From contig CANRFN010000014.1 in the NCBI GenBank assembly GCA_947629915.1, positions 1-64,000 on the forward strand: a stretch of DNA of 64,000 nucleotides, in the 5' to 3' direction. The stretch comes from an uncultured Oscillospiraceae bacterium (lineage in GTDB: Bacteria > Bacillota > Clostridia > Oscillospirales > Oscillospiraceae). The notes beneath the pieces were generated by a model. The model did no database searches. It saw nothing but the letters and a program-made list of their open reading frames with translations, and had not been told where the DNA came from. Position 1 is the first letter of the stretch; each line of letters begins with the position of its first letter. The translations under genes were made by a program, and so were the position numbers. Positions 8,595 through 18,630 of this stretch are shown here, one piece after another.

Positions 8595-8830
8595 ATTTCA
8601 ATCCACCCCGCTTACGCGGAGAATAACGGTCCGTGTCGGTAGCACTCTCGTTTAAGCCCTTATTTCAATCCACCCCGCTAACGCGGGGAATAACTCGGGG
8701 ACTACGACAAGGCGCTGGACCTCCTGAGATTTCAATCCACCCCGCTAACGCGGGGAATAACGTATGGGGACTGGGGAGACGTCTGGTTTGTAAAGGGATT
8801 TCAATCCACCCCGCTAACGCGGGGAGTAAC
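8595..8830 (-). CRISPR. CRISPR array 1, type I-C-like repeats, 3 spacers
   Basis: Four 33-base repeats (8595-8627, 8662-8694, 8729-8761, 8798-8830) separated by spacers of 34, 34 and 36 bases. Read on the minus strand the repeat starts GTTATTCCCC, has a short CCCCGCGTTAGCGGGG palindrome, and ends GGTGGATTGAAAT, like type I-C repeats. A half repeat without spacer (about 8573-8594) precedes the first. Degenerate repeats on the left and a conserved tract on the right suggest the leader is on the right and transcription goes leftwards. The middle spacer (8695-8728) resembles the XRE-TPR gene. No cas gene is in the window. Confidence 0.88.
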
Positions 8831-9230
8831 GGCAATCATATACAAAAACGATTGCCACAGCAGTGCAGAGAGCGTGCAAAACAATCAAGGACTACACTGC
8901 CTCACTGCATAAATATCGAGACAGCCGAGCCGTATATTGCATAATCGGCCTGATAACCCACCGGGGATTTCGACGCAGCTTCTGGTTATCAGACTGCCAG
9001 AACGACTCTTTTGGCACTGCTAGGTATGTTTTGTGCAGCTTTTCAATGCAGCCTCTTACAAGAGAATAATATTGCTGCGAAAGTGGGTGCACAGGCCAGG
9101 GTTTGAACAACATGCATACTGTGATTAGGCTGATGCTAGTCCATCTACAACGCACAAATGGATAATAAACCATCAGACCGAGGAAGTCAAGAGCTTCTTT
9201 TCCGATAATTATGGGGGGAAGACGGCCGGT
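8831..9230 (-). other. Leader-like tract of CRISPR module copy 1
   Basis: No gene. It begins with a small hairpin (GGCAATC ... GATTGCC) touching the last repeat. Most of the tract is duplicated at 18631-18925, including TTATCAGACTGCCAGAAC and the AAGTCAAG...CTTCTTTTCC stretch. Copy 1 carries roughly 100 extra bases in the middle. Position next to the array and conservation suggest a leader, but this is inference. Confidence 0.6.
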
Positions 9231-9719
9231 CGGACGATAACCCGTGGTCGAGACATGCCATTTTCACCGCCCTTTGTCCAATATGATAAACTAAAAAATG
9301 GAAGATGTCAACAGGGGTCAGAAAGAAAGCGCGCATGCGGTCCTTGACGATCTCTAGCCACACGCTAGCATTACGAATAATTTGGAACGAAAATAGCGAC
9401 TGCGGAATGGATGAGTTTTGAAACTGGCACGGCATGTGGAAAGACTAACCATTTACTGAAATCCGTTCCTGCACCCTAACGCAACGATATCCCAATTTCT
9501 GGCTTTCCAACAATGGGGGAGTGAAAAAAGAGGAAAATTCGTTGAAAAATAGTTTCAAGAAGTATAGACGATTTCCACGTAGTCGTGATATAATGCAGCG
9601 TATTTTCTCCATCGGCTCTGGAGGCTCTCTTGCCGGATGTTGGTGGATTCAAAGGGAACGCCTGGCCCAAAGGGACGAGGCGGTACAAAGAGCCCCACAT
9701 TATGAAAGGAAGGCATGGT
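9231..9719. other. Upstream region of the giant surface-protein gene
   Basis: No recognisable gene. It contains the promoter element at 9586-9594 and then a transcribed leader of about 120 bases. Confidence 0.5.
9586..9594 (+). promoter_or_regulatory. Extended -10 promoter of the M60/SLH gene
   Basis: TGATATAAT is a perfect extended -10 element (TGnTATAAT); no good -35 box is visible 17 bases upstream. It lies about 125 bases before the ATG at 9720. Confidence 0.6.
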
Positions 9720-12700
9720 ATGCGGATTAAAAAGAATGGCAAGCGTGTCCTCTCCGGGATCATGGCACTGGCCATGATGCTCTCACTCCTGGTATCTGGA
9801 GTGTATGTGGCATCGGCATCCCCGGAGTACGCTGATGCGGATCCCAATGCGCTTGGCGAGTTCGAACTGGAGATCCGTCAGAAGATCACAGACAAGGACC
9901 CGAACTTCAAAGCAACCCTTACTGACACTGACAACGGCAAGAGCTATACGGTGCCGTTGGCGCAGCTAAAGGGAGAAAACGGTTTTGCCGGCACGTATTC
10001 GGGGATCCTGGAGGGTACCTACACCCTCACTGTTACCGGCAATCACTACCTTACGTATAAGCAGAGCATTGTCAGTCAGAACGATCGCATCTCGATCAAG
10101 CTGTATAACGATGACCAGGTGAACGAAGGCCGTGCGGAGAACCAGCGCTTCGGCGTGATCAGTCTCGGCGATTTTAACGGCGATCATCAAATCGATGACG
10201 CAGATGCAGATGTGGTGCGGGCCAACATCGGCAAGACCGACTCCATCTACGACATGGATGGCGATGGCGACGTGGACCTGGTGGACCTGGCCTATGTGGT
10301 GCGCAACCGCAACGGCAACGAGCAGGCCATACTGGTGCACACCGCCTCAACGCTGATGCTGCAGAAGGCAACGGTCCAGGAGGGCGAGAATACAAAAATT
10401 AAGGCGCCTGAAGGTAAGTCTGTTGCCGCGGTCATCTTCGCGCATGATACGAAGGAAGCAGTTACACTGACGCCTACAAAGGACGAGCCAATCAGCAAGT
10501 CTAACCCGGTGGAGATCACCGCTGAGATCCCCGGTGCCAGTGACACCAGCGGATCTGCCACCGAAGTAAAGGCGGAGGCTATCACCATCGCGCCGCCTAC
10601 TAACGTTGAGAACGCCATGACGTCCGGCGTTGTGAATGTCACTGCAGAGGATAACGGCAAGGAAGTGGTTTATCATGCTGTGGTGAACGATGGAGAGAGC
10701 ACCGCGAAAGCCATTTATCACACCATGGCCATCGCCAAGCCGCAGGCAACCAGCGAGACCGTGAACGCCCAAGAGGTCACCATCGAGAAAGACGGCACCG
10801 TGGTCATCAACCTGGGCAAGAAAGTGGCCATCAAGAAGGTCAGTATCCGTGTCACGGGAACCCAAAACGGCACCAAACTGGCGGAGATCGCCAGCGTACA
10901 GTTCCTCGGAGACTTTGCGGAGCGGATCGCTGAGCCGGACCTCTCCATCCCCACCATCGACCCGAGTAGCGTCCACAACACCGAGGGCGAGTACAAGCAG
11001 CTCACCTTCTCCTGGAACCAGCAGACCAACGTCACCGGGTATGAGGTCTCCATCTCCGGCCCTGGCCTGAACGTGGTGCGCTCTGTGGCCGCAGCAGACG
11101 GTACCACCTATACCTTCATGTCGGACTCCTTCAACGGTGATGTGGACGCCTTCCAGTCCTATGCGTTGAAGGTGCGCTCTGTGAGCGGCAGCTGGCGAAG
11201 CGACTGGTCCACTCCGGTGAACTACGTGATCACCTGTACGTCCAAGCCGCCCACGCCGGAGTATATGAATGCCCAGGGTGCGGTGAACGGTCTCAAGATC
11301 TCCTGGCGTGCCCTCTATGACACCGAGTGGTGGGACCTCTACTACCGCGAGAAGGGTAGCACCGGTGCCTACACCGAGGTGAAGCACCTTACCAAGAACG
11401 AGTATCTCATCAGCGGCCTGATCGCTGGCACCGAGTATGAGGTCTATGTGGTGGGCGGAAACCGCAACGGCAATAGCGGCAACTCCCAGACCGTGGTGGG
11501 CAGTGCGCTCACTGCTGAGGGTGTCAAGCTGCCCATGTTCGGCCTCATCAACCGGACCGAAGATCGGACGAAGCTCTCCTCGGATCACATCACCATCAAA
11601 GGCACTACGAACGGAGACAGAACAACTCTGTATCTAAAGAACAATGCCACGGTCAACGGTGCGCTGGGTACCACGGAGGACTGGAAGGTGATCGCGGACA
11701 GCGATCCCAACACCTACCTCAGCATCAACGACTGGGACGCCGGCGTTGTCTATGGGGGCTTCCGCGGACCCGTAGTCACATTGGACCAGAAGTACACCAT
11801 CGGCTCCCTGCGCATCGCCCCCTGTGAGACCTACCCGGTGTACATCAATCAGGTCCTCATCGCCTACAAGACTGAGGACGGAACCATCACCCCCAGAGAG
11901 CAGCGGCTGGGCACCTCTGTCTACACCAAGTATGACAGTCAGAACCGCAAGTACCTGGAGGTCATCTTCGACAAGCCCATCACCACGGACTACATCGAGG
12001 TCCATACCACCGGCACCTGGGGCGGCTGTGCTCCCCTCACCATCGCGGAGCTCGGCATCTACAAGTACGACCCCCTGATGGACGATGTGCACAACCTCTT
12101 TACCGATGAGTCTGAGCTGACACTGAAGGACACCGTGACAGAAGACGACATCCAGGCCCTCTACACCAGACTGGACACCCCTGATCCGGAGACCGGCGAG
12201 ACCAATCCCCGCTATGACGTGATCAAGCAGCTGCTGGACTATGCAGAAAACCTGTTCCGGGATGCCGTGCAGGACAACCCCATCACCCTGGATTCCTCTG
12301 TCACCGCCAGGCACGATGGCCACCTCGGCTTTGCCCAGTCCCTCTCGGACAACCAGCCCTTGGGCTATGTGGCCGCCGCCGGAGAAACCGTTGTGGTGTA
12401 TGTCTCCAGCAGCACCGAGTCCCTGGGCGCCATGGCCAGCCTGAAGTTTGTGGTGACCCAGTACCACCCCGAGGTGAGCTCCTGGGCGAAAGAGGTCACC
12501 AACCTGAAGGTGGGCCGCAACGAGATTCAGATCCCCAGCCTCACCACCACTGAAAAGGAGAAGGGCGGCGCCCTGTACATCTACTACAACGGCAACGCCA
12601 ATGCGAAGACTTACACCATCCGGGTGAAGGGCGCCTATCCCATTCCCATGCTGAACGTGGACGGCCTCACCGATACCGCCCGTACCCAGGCCATTGACGC

Positions 12701-15700
12701 CTATGTCACTGCCCTGGAGCAGTATGTGCCCACCATCCAGGAACTCCACAACCAGCATCACAGCGGCGGCAGCGCCTACGTGAACTACGCGTACGATGAG
12801 ACGAACTGCTTCTTCAACTCCACTGAGATCGTCATGGAGAACATGTTCTTCAGCTTCCCGGCATCCCAGGTGCTGGCCGGCCTCAACGCCAAGGGCGGCA
12901 GCAGCCATGAAGGCCGGGTGCAGGCCCTCGCCGATGCCATCGCCGCCACCGAGCAGGAAGTGAAGCTCTTCTACCAGTTTAAAGGCCTAAACGAGCTTGC
13001 TTCCGACACGGACCGCTATCCCAGAACCCGCCTGAATATCCGCTATCACCAGATGTTCACCGGCGCCTTTATGTATGCCGGCGGCAAGCACATCGGCATC
13101 GAGTGGGGCAGCGTACCGGGCCTGGTGGAGACCACACCCATCACCACGGACGACCAGGGCAGAAAAACCGGCGGCGGATACAGCGGCTGGGGCGTGGCCC
13201 ACGAGATCGGCCACTGCATCAACGCGGCCGCCTATCAGCGGGTAGAGGTCACCAACAACATCTTTGCCCAGTTGGCCCAGACCGATGAGACCAACAAGAC
13301 CTTCCGGGCTGCCACTGCTGTGGGTGAGGACGGCCCGTACACCTATGAGAAGGTCTACAAAGCTGTCGTGGCGGGCAACACCGGCCACACCGGAGACCTG
13401 GGTGTGCAGCTGGGCATGTACTGGCAGCTCCACCTGGCCTATGACAAGGGCTACAGCTACAAGTTCTACGACACCGCCGAAGAGCAGTTGAAAAACCTCT
13501 TCTATGCCAGAGTGGACTCCTACTTCCGCAACCCAGAGAAGGCAGACAAGGCCTATGAGGATGCCTTTGGTCAAGCGGGTATCAAGCTCTCCCTGACAGG
13601 TGATGCAGATCAGAAGTTCATGCGGGTCTGCTGTGTCGCCGCCATGAAGGATCTGCTGGACTTCTTCCGTGCTTGGGGCTTTACCCCGAACGAGGAGACC
13701 GTGGCCTATGCCTCCCAGTTCGACAAGGAGAAGCGCAGCATCCAGTTTATCGATGACGACTCCCGTCTCTATGCTATGAACGGTGGTACCGGCATGTCTG
13801 CTGGCACTGTCGTAGATGCAAAGATCACTAACGCTCAGGACAGACGCATTACAGACACCAATCGGGTGGAGATCACCCTCGGCAACACCAACACCAATTC
13901 GGGTGCCATGCTGGGCTATGAGATCTACCGCAACGACAAGCTGGTTGCCTTCGTGCTGGCCTCTGAGACCAAGTACACAGACATCGTGGCCACCGAGAAC
14001 AACCAGGCCTTTGTGTACAAGATCATCGGCGTAGATAAGCTGCTGAATGAGACCAAGCCTCTGCTCTTGGACGAGGTGAAGGTGAGCTTCGAGAACGCCC
14101 TAGCCAAGGACAACTGGACCATCGAGACCAACATGCGCAGCGATGCAGACGAGTACCACAAGGCCGGCGAGGGATACTACGTGGAAGATGAGTACATCTC
14201 CGGCGCAACTCTCCTGTTAGACAACAAGAGCGAGACCGTGTACACTGGCAATGTGATCACCCAGCAGACGAATGTGTCCACCGGAAAGCCGGTGAACACC
14301 AACGCCAAGAGCGCCGAGATCATCATCAACCTGGGCGGCGTGCAGCAGGTGGCAGCCCTCAAGGTGACACCCGGCGGCTCCGCTGGCATCAAGAACTACA
14401 CCATCGCCGTGAGCAAAGACGGCACCAACTGGGAGACCGTAAAAAGCGATACCCTGGAAGGCAAGTATGGAGAACAGCGTCTGTACTTTAATAAGATGCA
14501 AGCAGACGGCACACCCGATCCCTACATGTACGTCTATGACGCCTCCATGGTGAAGCTCACCGCTGTGAACCAGATGACCATCTCCCTGGCGGAGATTGAC
14601 ATCCTTGGTCCCACCAGCGACAACGTGGAGCTGGTCGAAGGCGGCTTCGGCAAGTTGAAAGAGGACTATACCTATGACAAGGATAGCGATCCCGTCCCCG
14701 CCGGCACCATCGTCTTCTACGGCACCTACAAGGGCGACCCCGCATACAGCGTGGTGCTCCTGAAGGACCAGAACGGCAATATTCTCAGCGGTGACCAGGT
14801 CATCCTGGCCGAGACCACCAAAGAGGGCTATCTGGGCAACACCAGCGATGGCAGCTACCTGTACTGGCTGGTGGACCCGGATACCAAACAGACGCTGAAG
14901 GCAATCCCGGAGGGCCTCACGGCTGTGAAAGCCGAGCTCTACCGGGTGATGGACGCCAATAATATGACCGATGAGCGTCTCACCAGTACCTCTCTCACAT
15001 ACACCCTCCCCACAGGCGAGCTTCCCGTAGTGGAGATCAAGGGTGAGAACCTGCCGGCCACCGTGCCCGGCGCCCACACCGCAAGCATCGCCGATGAGGC
15101 TGTGCCGCTGGTCTCCTCCGTCTACGAGGCGAATAGCGCCGCCTACATCATGAACGACTTGATGCGGATCTCCGCATACGAGCAACCTGTAACCTTCACC
15201 TACGACCACGACACCAACCTCGCCACCGTGGCCCTCTTTGCCAGCGATGAGCCCATCGCCGTCCATGTGGCGGTACAGCTCACCGGCACCCTCCCCAAGG
15301 ACCTCCAGTTCCTTTGGGATGACGCATCGTCAAACAATGTGTACCGCGCCCACACGCTCACGACCATCGAAGGCGGCGGCATGCAGCTGGACATCTACGT
15401 GGTAGCCCATTCCGGCGCCCTGGGCAGCAGCTCCACCCCCGGTGAACAGACCCACACCAAGGTGGTCTCTGGCGTCATGCCCCTCTATGAGTGCGAGGGC
15501 ACCGGCGGACGGATCTACGCCACCGCCGACAAAGTGGACCATGTGAGTCTGACCTACGATCTCGTGCAGCACGATGCAAACCTTGAGGCCGCAACGGTCT
15601 TCAAGACCCAGCAGGAGATGTGCCCCCACGCAGGCAGAAAAACGGAGAAGGTGCCCGCGGACTGCTATCACACCGGATACGTGTGGGACCACTGCACGGA

Positions 15701-18167
15701 CTGCGGCACTACTTTCAGCAAAGAGATCCTGCCAGCGTTGAACCACGATTTCGATGACGGCGTGTGCACCCGCTGCGGCGCCCTGAAATACATCTACCTG
15801 GACGCCGAGAACGAGAATCTTGTCTATGACGGCGCTGCCGTGTCCTGCACGAAAGATTCCACAGGAGATTTCTCCTTGGGCGGCGTGTACAGCACAGGCA
15901 ATGATGTGGATATCATCGTAACATGGCATGAGACCAGCATAGACGGCCACATCGGCGAGGAACTCCCCTATGGCGCTCCCAAGGATGCTGGCGAGTACTG
16001 GGTCAAGGTCCAGGCCATTCCCCGGGACGGATCCGCCTCTGAGTTCGAGGGTGAGGACAATCCCTATGAGGACCACAGGCAGTTTGTGATCGCCCCTGCA
16101 CCGTATTCCTTCACCAACCCCGAAAAGGGCAAGACCGTCTCTGTGGGAGACCCGTACCCGCCGGATCGAACACTGGAGGCAACTGGTATCACCGACGAGA
16201 CCGTGACCGGCACCTTGAACTGGTATCTGGATCCGGACCATCTGGAGCCCGCGTTTGGCCACTTCCACACCGGCGGCGCGGTGACCCTGTACTGGGTGTT
16301 CACGCCCAGTGGCGATGAAACGAACTACGTCAGTACAACTAAATCCGGGTCTGAGGTCTATACCGTGGAAGGCACTACCTCCCCGCTGGAGATCGTCTGC
16401 GCCACCTCCATGACCTACGGCGAGAGCACGCAGATCCATGTCCAGGGCGGCGGCGGTACAGGCGTCATCACCTACACCGTGACCTCTGCGTCCGGCAACG
16501 GCAGCGCCACCATGAACGGCAATCTGCTCACCGCCACCCATGCGGGCACCATCACCGTGAGCGCACATCAGGAGGCATCTCCCGGCTATGCGGCCTCTGA
16601 CAGCAACATCGTCACCATCACCATCCGGAAGGCGACCCCGTCCGGCCGCCCTGACTACACACCCATCACCCGCGGCGGGCACACCCTGGCAGATGCCCAC
16701 CTCACCCAGAGCGGAACCTTCACTGATGGCAACGGCAACCCCGTGGCCGGCACCCTGAGCTGGGCTCTCTCAGACCAGACCATCGTAACCCCCAACACCG
16801 CCTATGAGTGGGTCTTCACGCCCAACGACACCGAGAACTATGAGATCATCACAGGTGTCATCACCCCGTGGGTGGTGTCCGGCAGCACTGAGCCCACTAC
16901 AGAGCCTGTACCCAGCACAGTGCCCGGCACCGTACCTGGCACCGTACCCAGTGCTGCACCTACACCCAGCACCGCACCCACACCGATCCCCGTTGAACCC
17001 GTACCCTCTACGCCGGCGCCCTCTGCCAAGGTGGAGGTCACGACCAATGAGAAAGTGGTGAACGGCAACCCCGTGAGGGAGACCGTGGTCAAGCCCACAG
17101 CCGTGATCGCAAAGGGCGTTGCCACTGTGACCATCAGCGAGGAGACTGGCGATGAGATCGTGGCAGCTGCTCTGAAGAACGAGAGCAAGACAGTAGTGGT
17201 GGCACCGGTGGTATCCAAGGACGCCGCCCGGGTAGAGGTATCCCTCCCCGGAAAGACCGTCCTGGCCATCGCCTCCAAGACCGCGGCTGACCTGCGGATT
17301 GAGACCGCTGCCGCCTCTGTGACCGTGCCCAACCACGTCCTGGACAACCTGAGACCCAGCCGCACCCTCACCATCTCGGTGGAGCGCAATGACAACAAAC
17401 TGTCCCTGGAAGTGGCCGTGGACGGCAAGGCAGTAGAGAAAGTAACCGGCGAGCTCCGTCTGGAGATCCCCGTTACCAACTGCAAGCCCAGCACTGTGGT
17501 AGTTCTGTTGAAGAAAGACGGCACCCGGGAAGTGATCCGAACCGCACTGTCGGACGTGGAGAACAAAAAGGTGATCGCCTCTGTGGACGGCAGCGTCCAG
17601 CTGCTTATCATGGACAACCACAAGGACTTCGCCGATGTGCCCGCCAACGCCTGGTACGCCGAGCATGTGGATTTCGCCTCCAGCCATGAGCTGATGAACG
17701 GCGATGAGAACGGCAACTTCAGACCGAATGACTACGCCACCCGCGGCGCCATTGCAGCCCTCCTGTACAACCTGGAGCACAACCCCGAGGCAGGCGAACC
17801 GGTCTTCCCGGACACCACCGCCAAGGATTGGTACACCAATGCTGTGACCTGGGCGGCCACCAACGGCGTGGTTGCCGGCTACGGTGACGGTACCTTCGGC
17901 GCCAACGACAACATCACTCGCGAGCAGATGGCGTGCATCCTCTTCAACTACGCCAACTTCAAGGGCTTGGACACCAAGGCCACCTCGGACTTTGATGGTT
18001 TCTCTGACGCAGACTCCATCAGCGGCTGGGCCGAAAACGCCATGGAATGGGCTGTCTCCAACGGGCTCATTAAGGGCGCAGATGGCAAGCTGAATCCCAG
18101 CGGAACTGCCACGCGTGCTGAGATTACAGCTCTGCTGCGGAACTTCTGCACCTACCTGGCGCAGTGA
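9720..18167 (+). CDS. Giant S-layer-anchored M60-type metallopeptidase
   Basis: 2815 aa. The ATG at 9720 follows AAAGGAAGG by six bases; earlier in-frame ATGs lack this. Order: signal peptide (about 1-37); a dockerin-like EF-hand pair (about 149-215, GDFNGDHQIDDADADV and DMDGDGDVDLVDLAYVV); fibronectin III-like modules (about 410-600); a discoidin-like region; the peptidase with HEIGH at 1161-1165 followed by VEVTNNI, the gluzincin signature of M60/enhancin mucin proteases; another discoidin-like module (about 1460-1630); a Cys-rich CxxCG insert (about 1966-2024); Ig-like repeats; a Pro/Thr linker (about 2390-2440); and three SLH domains (about 2636-2815). It should be exported, bound to the cell wall, and cleave glycoprotein such as mucin. 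Substrate is inferred from the family. Confidence 0.9.
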   Translation: MRIKKNGKRVLSGIMALAMMLSLLVSGVYVASASPEYADADPNALGEFELEIRQKITDKDPNFKATLTDTDNGKSYTVPLAQLKGENGFAGTYSGILEGTYTLTVTGNHYLTYKQSIVSQNDRISIKLYNDDQVNEGRAENQRFGVISLGDFNGDHQIDDADADVVRANIGKTDSIYDMDGDGDVDLVDLAYVVRNRNGNEQAILVHTASTLMLQKATVQEGENTKIKAPEGKSVAAVIFAHDTKEAVTLTPTKDEPISKSNPVEITAEIPGASDTSGSATEVKAEAITIAPPTNVENAMTSGVVNVTAEDNGKEVVYHAVVNDGESTAKAIYHTMAIAKPQATSETVNAQEVTIEKDGTVVINLGKKVAIKKVSIRVTGTQNGTKLAEIASVQFLGDFAERIAEPDLSIPTIDPSSVHNTEGEYKQLTFSWNQQTNVTGYEVSISGPGLNVVRSVAAADGTTYTFMSDSFNGDVDAFQSYALKVRSVSGSWRSDWSTPVNYVITCTSKPPTPEYMNAQGAVNGLKISWRALYDTEWWDLYYREKGSTGAYTEVKHLTKNEYLISGLIAGTEYEVYVVGGNRNGNSGNSQTVVGSALTAEGVKLPMFGLINRTEDRTKLSSDHITIKGTTNGDRTTLYLKNNATVNGALGTTEDWKVIADSDPNTYLSINDWDAGVVYGGFRGPVVTLDQKYTIGSLRIAPCETYPVYINQVLIAYKTEDGTITPREQRLGTSVYTKYDSQNRKYLEVIFDKPITTDYIEVHTTGTWGGCAPLTIAELGIYKYDPLMDDVHNLFTDESELTLKDTVTEDDIQALYTRLDTPDPETGETNPRYDVIKQLLDYAENLFRDAVQDNPITLDSSVTARHDGHLGFAQSLSDNQPLGYVAAAGETVVVYVSSSTESLGAMASLKFVVTQYHPEVSSWAKEVTNLKVGRNEIQIPSLTTTEKEKGGALYIYYNGNANAKTYTIRVKGAYPIPMLNVDGLTDTARTQAIDAYVTALEQYVPTIQELHNQHHSGGSAYVNYAYDETNCFFNSTEIVMENMFFSFPASQVLAGLNAKGGSSHEGRVQALADAIAATEQEVKLFYQFKGLNELASDTDRYPRTRLNIRYHQMFTGAFMYAGGKHIGIEWGSVPGLVETTPITTDDQGRKTGGGYSGWGVAHEIGHCINAAAYQRVEVTNNIFAQLAQTDETNKTFRAATAVGEDGPYTYEKVYKAVVAGNTGHTGDLGVQLGMYWQLHLAYDKGYSYKFYDTAEEQLKNLFYARVDSYFRNPEKADKAYEDAFGQAGIKLSLTGDADQKFMRVCCVAAMKDLLDFFRAWGFTPNEETVAYASQFDKEKRSIQFIDDDSRLYAMNGGTGMSAGTVVDAKITNAQDRRITDTNRVEITLGNTNTNSGAMLGYEIYRNDKLVAFVLASETKYTDIVATENNQAFVYKIIGVDKLLNETKPLLLDEVKVSFENALAKDNWTIETNMRSDADEYHKAGEGYYVEDEYISGATLLLDNKSETVYTGNVITQQTNVSTGKPVNTNAKSAEIIINLGGVQQVAALKVTPGGSAGIKNYTIAVSKDGTNWETVKSDTLEGKYGEQRLYFNKMQADGTPDPYMYVYDASMVKLTAVNQMTISLAEIDILGPTSDNVELVEGGFGKLKEDYTYDKDSDPVPAGTIVFYGTYKGDPAYSVVLLKDQNGNILSGDQVILAETTKEGYLGNTSDGSYLYWLVDPDTKQTLKAIPEGLTAVKAELYRVMDANNMTDERLTSTSLTYTLPTGELPVVEIKGENLPATVPGAHTASIADEAVPLVSSVYEANSAAYIMNDLMRISAYEQPVTFTYDHDTNLATVALFASDEPIAVHVAVQLTGTLPKDLQFLWDDASSNNVYRAHTLTTIEGGGMQLDIYVVAHSGALGSSSTPGEQTHTKVVSGVMPLYECEGTGGRIYATADKVDHVSLTYDLVQHDANLEAATVFKTQQEMCPHAGRKTEKVPADCYHTGYVWDHCTDCGTTFSKEILPALNHDFDDGVCTRCGALKYIYLDAENENLVYDGAAVSCTKDSTGDFSLGGVYSTGNDVDIIVTWHETSIDGHIGEELPYGAPKDAGEYWVKVQAIPRDGSASEFEGEDNPYEDHRQFVIAPAPYSFTNPEKGKTVSVGDPYPPDRTLEATGITDETVTGTLNWYLDPDHLEPAFGHFHTGGAVTLYWVFTPSGDETNYVSTTKSGSEVYTVEGTTSPLEIVCATSMTYGESTQIHVQGGGGTGVITYTVTSASGNGSATMNGNLLTATHAGTITVSAHQEASPGYAASDSNIVTITIRKATPSGRPDYTPITRGGHTLADAHLTQSGTFTDGNGNPVAGTLSWALSDQTIVTPNTAYEWVFTPNDTENYEIITGVITPWVVSGSTEPTTEPVPSTVPGTVPGTVPSAAPTPSTAPTPIPVEPVPSTPAPSAKVEVTTNEKVVNGNPVRETVVKPTAVIAKGVATVTISEETGDEIVAAALKNESKTVVVAPVVSKDAARVEVSLPGKTVLAIASKTAADLRIETAAASVTVPNHVLDNLRPSRTLTISVERNDNKLSLEVAVDGKAVEKVTGELRLEIPVTNCKPSTVVVLLKKDGTREVIRTALSDVENKKVIASVDGSVQLLIMDNHKDFADVPANAWYAEHVDFASSHELMNGDENGNFRPNDYATRGAIAALLYNLEHNPEAGEPVFPDTTAKDWYTNAVTWAATNGVVAGYGDGTFGANDNITREQMACILFNYANFKGLDTKATSDFDGFSDADSISGWAENAMEWAVSNGLIKGADGKLNPSGTATRAEITALLRNFCTYLAQ

Positions 18168-18200
18168 GCACTACCCAGTCCCCCAATAGTCCATAGCGAA

Positions 18201-18246
18201 AAATCAACAGGTGCGGATCCCAAAGGGGATCCGCACCTGTTGATTT
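18201..18246. repeat. Perfect 21-bp hairpin at the left edge of CRISPR module copy 2
   Basis: 18201-18221 and 18226-18246 are exact reverse complements around AAAG. It matches the hairpin at 8515-8559 apart from a few compensated positions, and starts 33 bases after the stop of the giant gene, where it may also terminate transcription. Confidence 0.82.
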
Positions 18247-18258
18247 GTGCTGTCCACT

Positions 18259-18630
18259 TGTCCAATCCGCCCCGCTTACGCGGGGAACAACTTCGATACT
18301 GCTGTGGATCTCTATGACAATGCAAAATTTCAATCCACCCCGCATACGCGGGGAACAACCCAGAGGTGATCGCCTCCATCACGGACTTCATTCAATTTCA
18401 ATCCACCCCGCTTACGCGGGGAACAACTGCAGCATGTCCCGCCGGCTCTGGAGGCGCTTGTTATTTCAATCTACCCCGCTTACGCGGGGAACAACCGGGG
18501 CAGCACCAGCGGAACAGGCAGCACAAGCGATTTCAATCCACCCCGCTTACGCGGGGAACAACTAAGCGAGGACCTGTGACCCACAGTAATCCATAACATT
18601 TCAATCCACCCCGCTTACGCGGGGAACAAC
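18259..18630 (-). CRISPR. CRISPR array 2, type I-C-like repeats, 5 spacers
   Basis: Six 33-base repeats (18259-18291, 18327-18359, 18395-18427, 18463-18495, 18530-18562, 18598-18630) with spacers of 35, 35, 35, 34 and 35 bases. On the minus strand the repeat starts GTTGTTCCCC and ends GGTGGATTGAAAT; it differs from array 1 by GTTGTT versus GTTATT and GTAAGC versus GTTAGC. The leftmost repeat is degenerate in its outer part, as expected at the leader-distal end, so the leader is probably on the right. No cas genes are nearby. None of the five spacers matched another part of the window by eye. Confidence 0.9.

Noticed and set aside
8633..8944. Plus-strand frame of 103 codons across CRISPR array 1 with repeated STPLTR/SIHPANAG peptides
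   Set aside because: The repeated peptides are simply translated CRISPR repeats; no ribosome site.
9187..9435. 82-codon minus-strand frame in the leader region
   Set aside because: No ribosome site and it lies in the diverging part of a duplicated non-coding tract.
9869..10380. Dockerin-like EF-hands as evidence for a cellulosome
   Set aside because: No cohesin or scaffoldin is visible, and the protein is anchored by its own SLH domains, so a cellulosome is not supported.
10347..16700. Several 350-460 aa minus-strand frames inside the giant gene
   Set aside because: They arise from codon bias of the plus-strand gene in high-GC DNA; His/Val/Gly-rich, with no domain or start signal.
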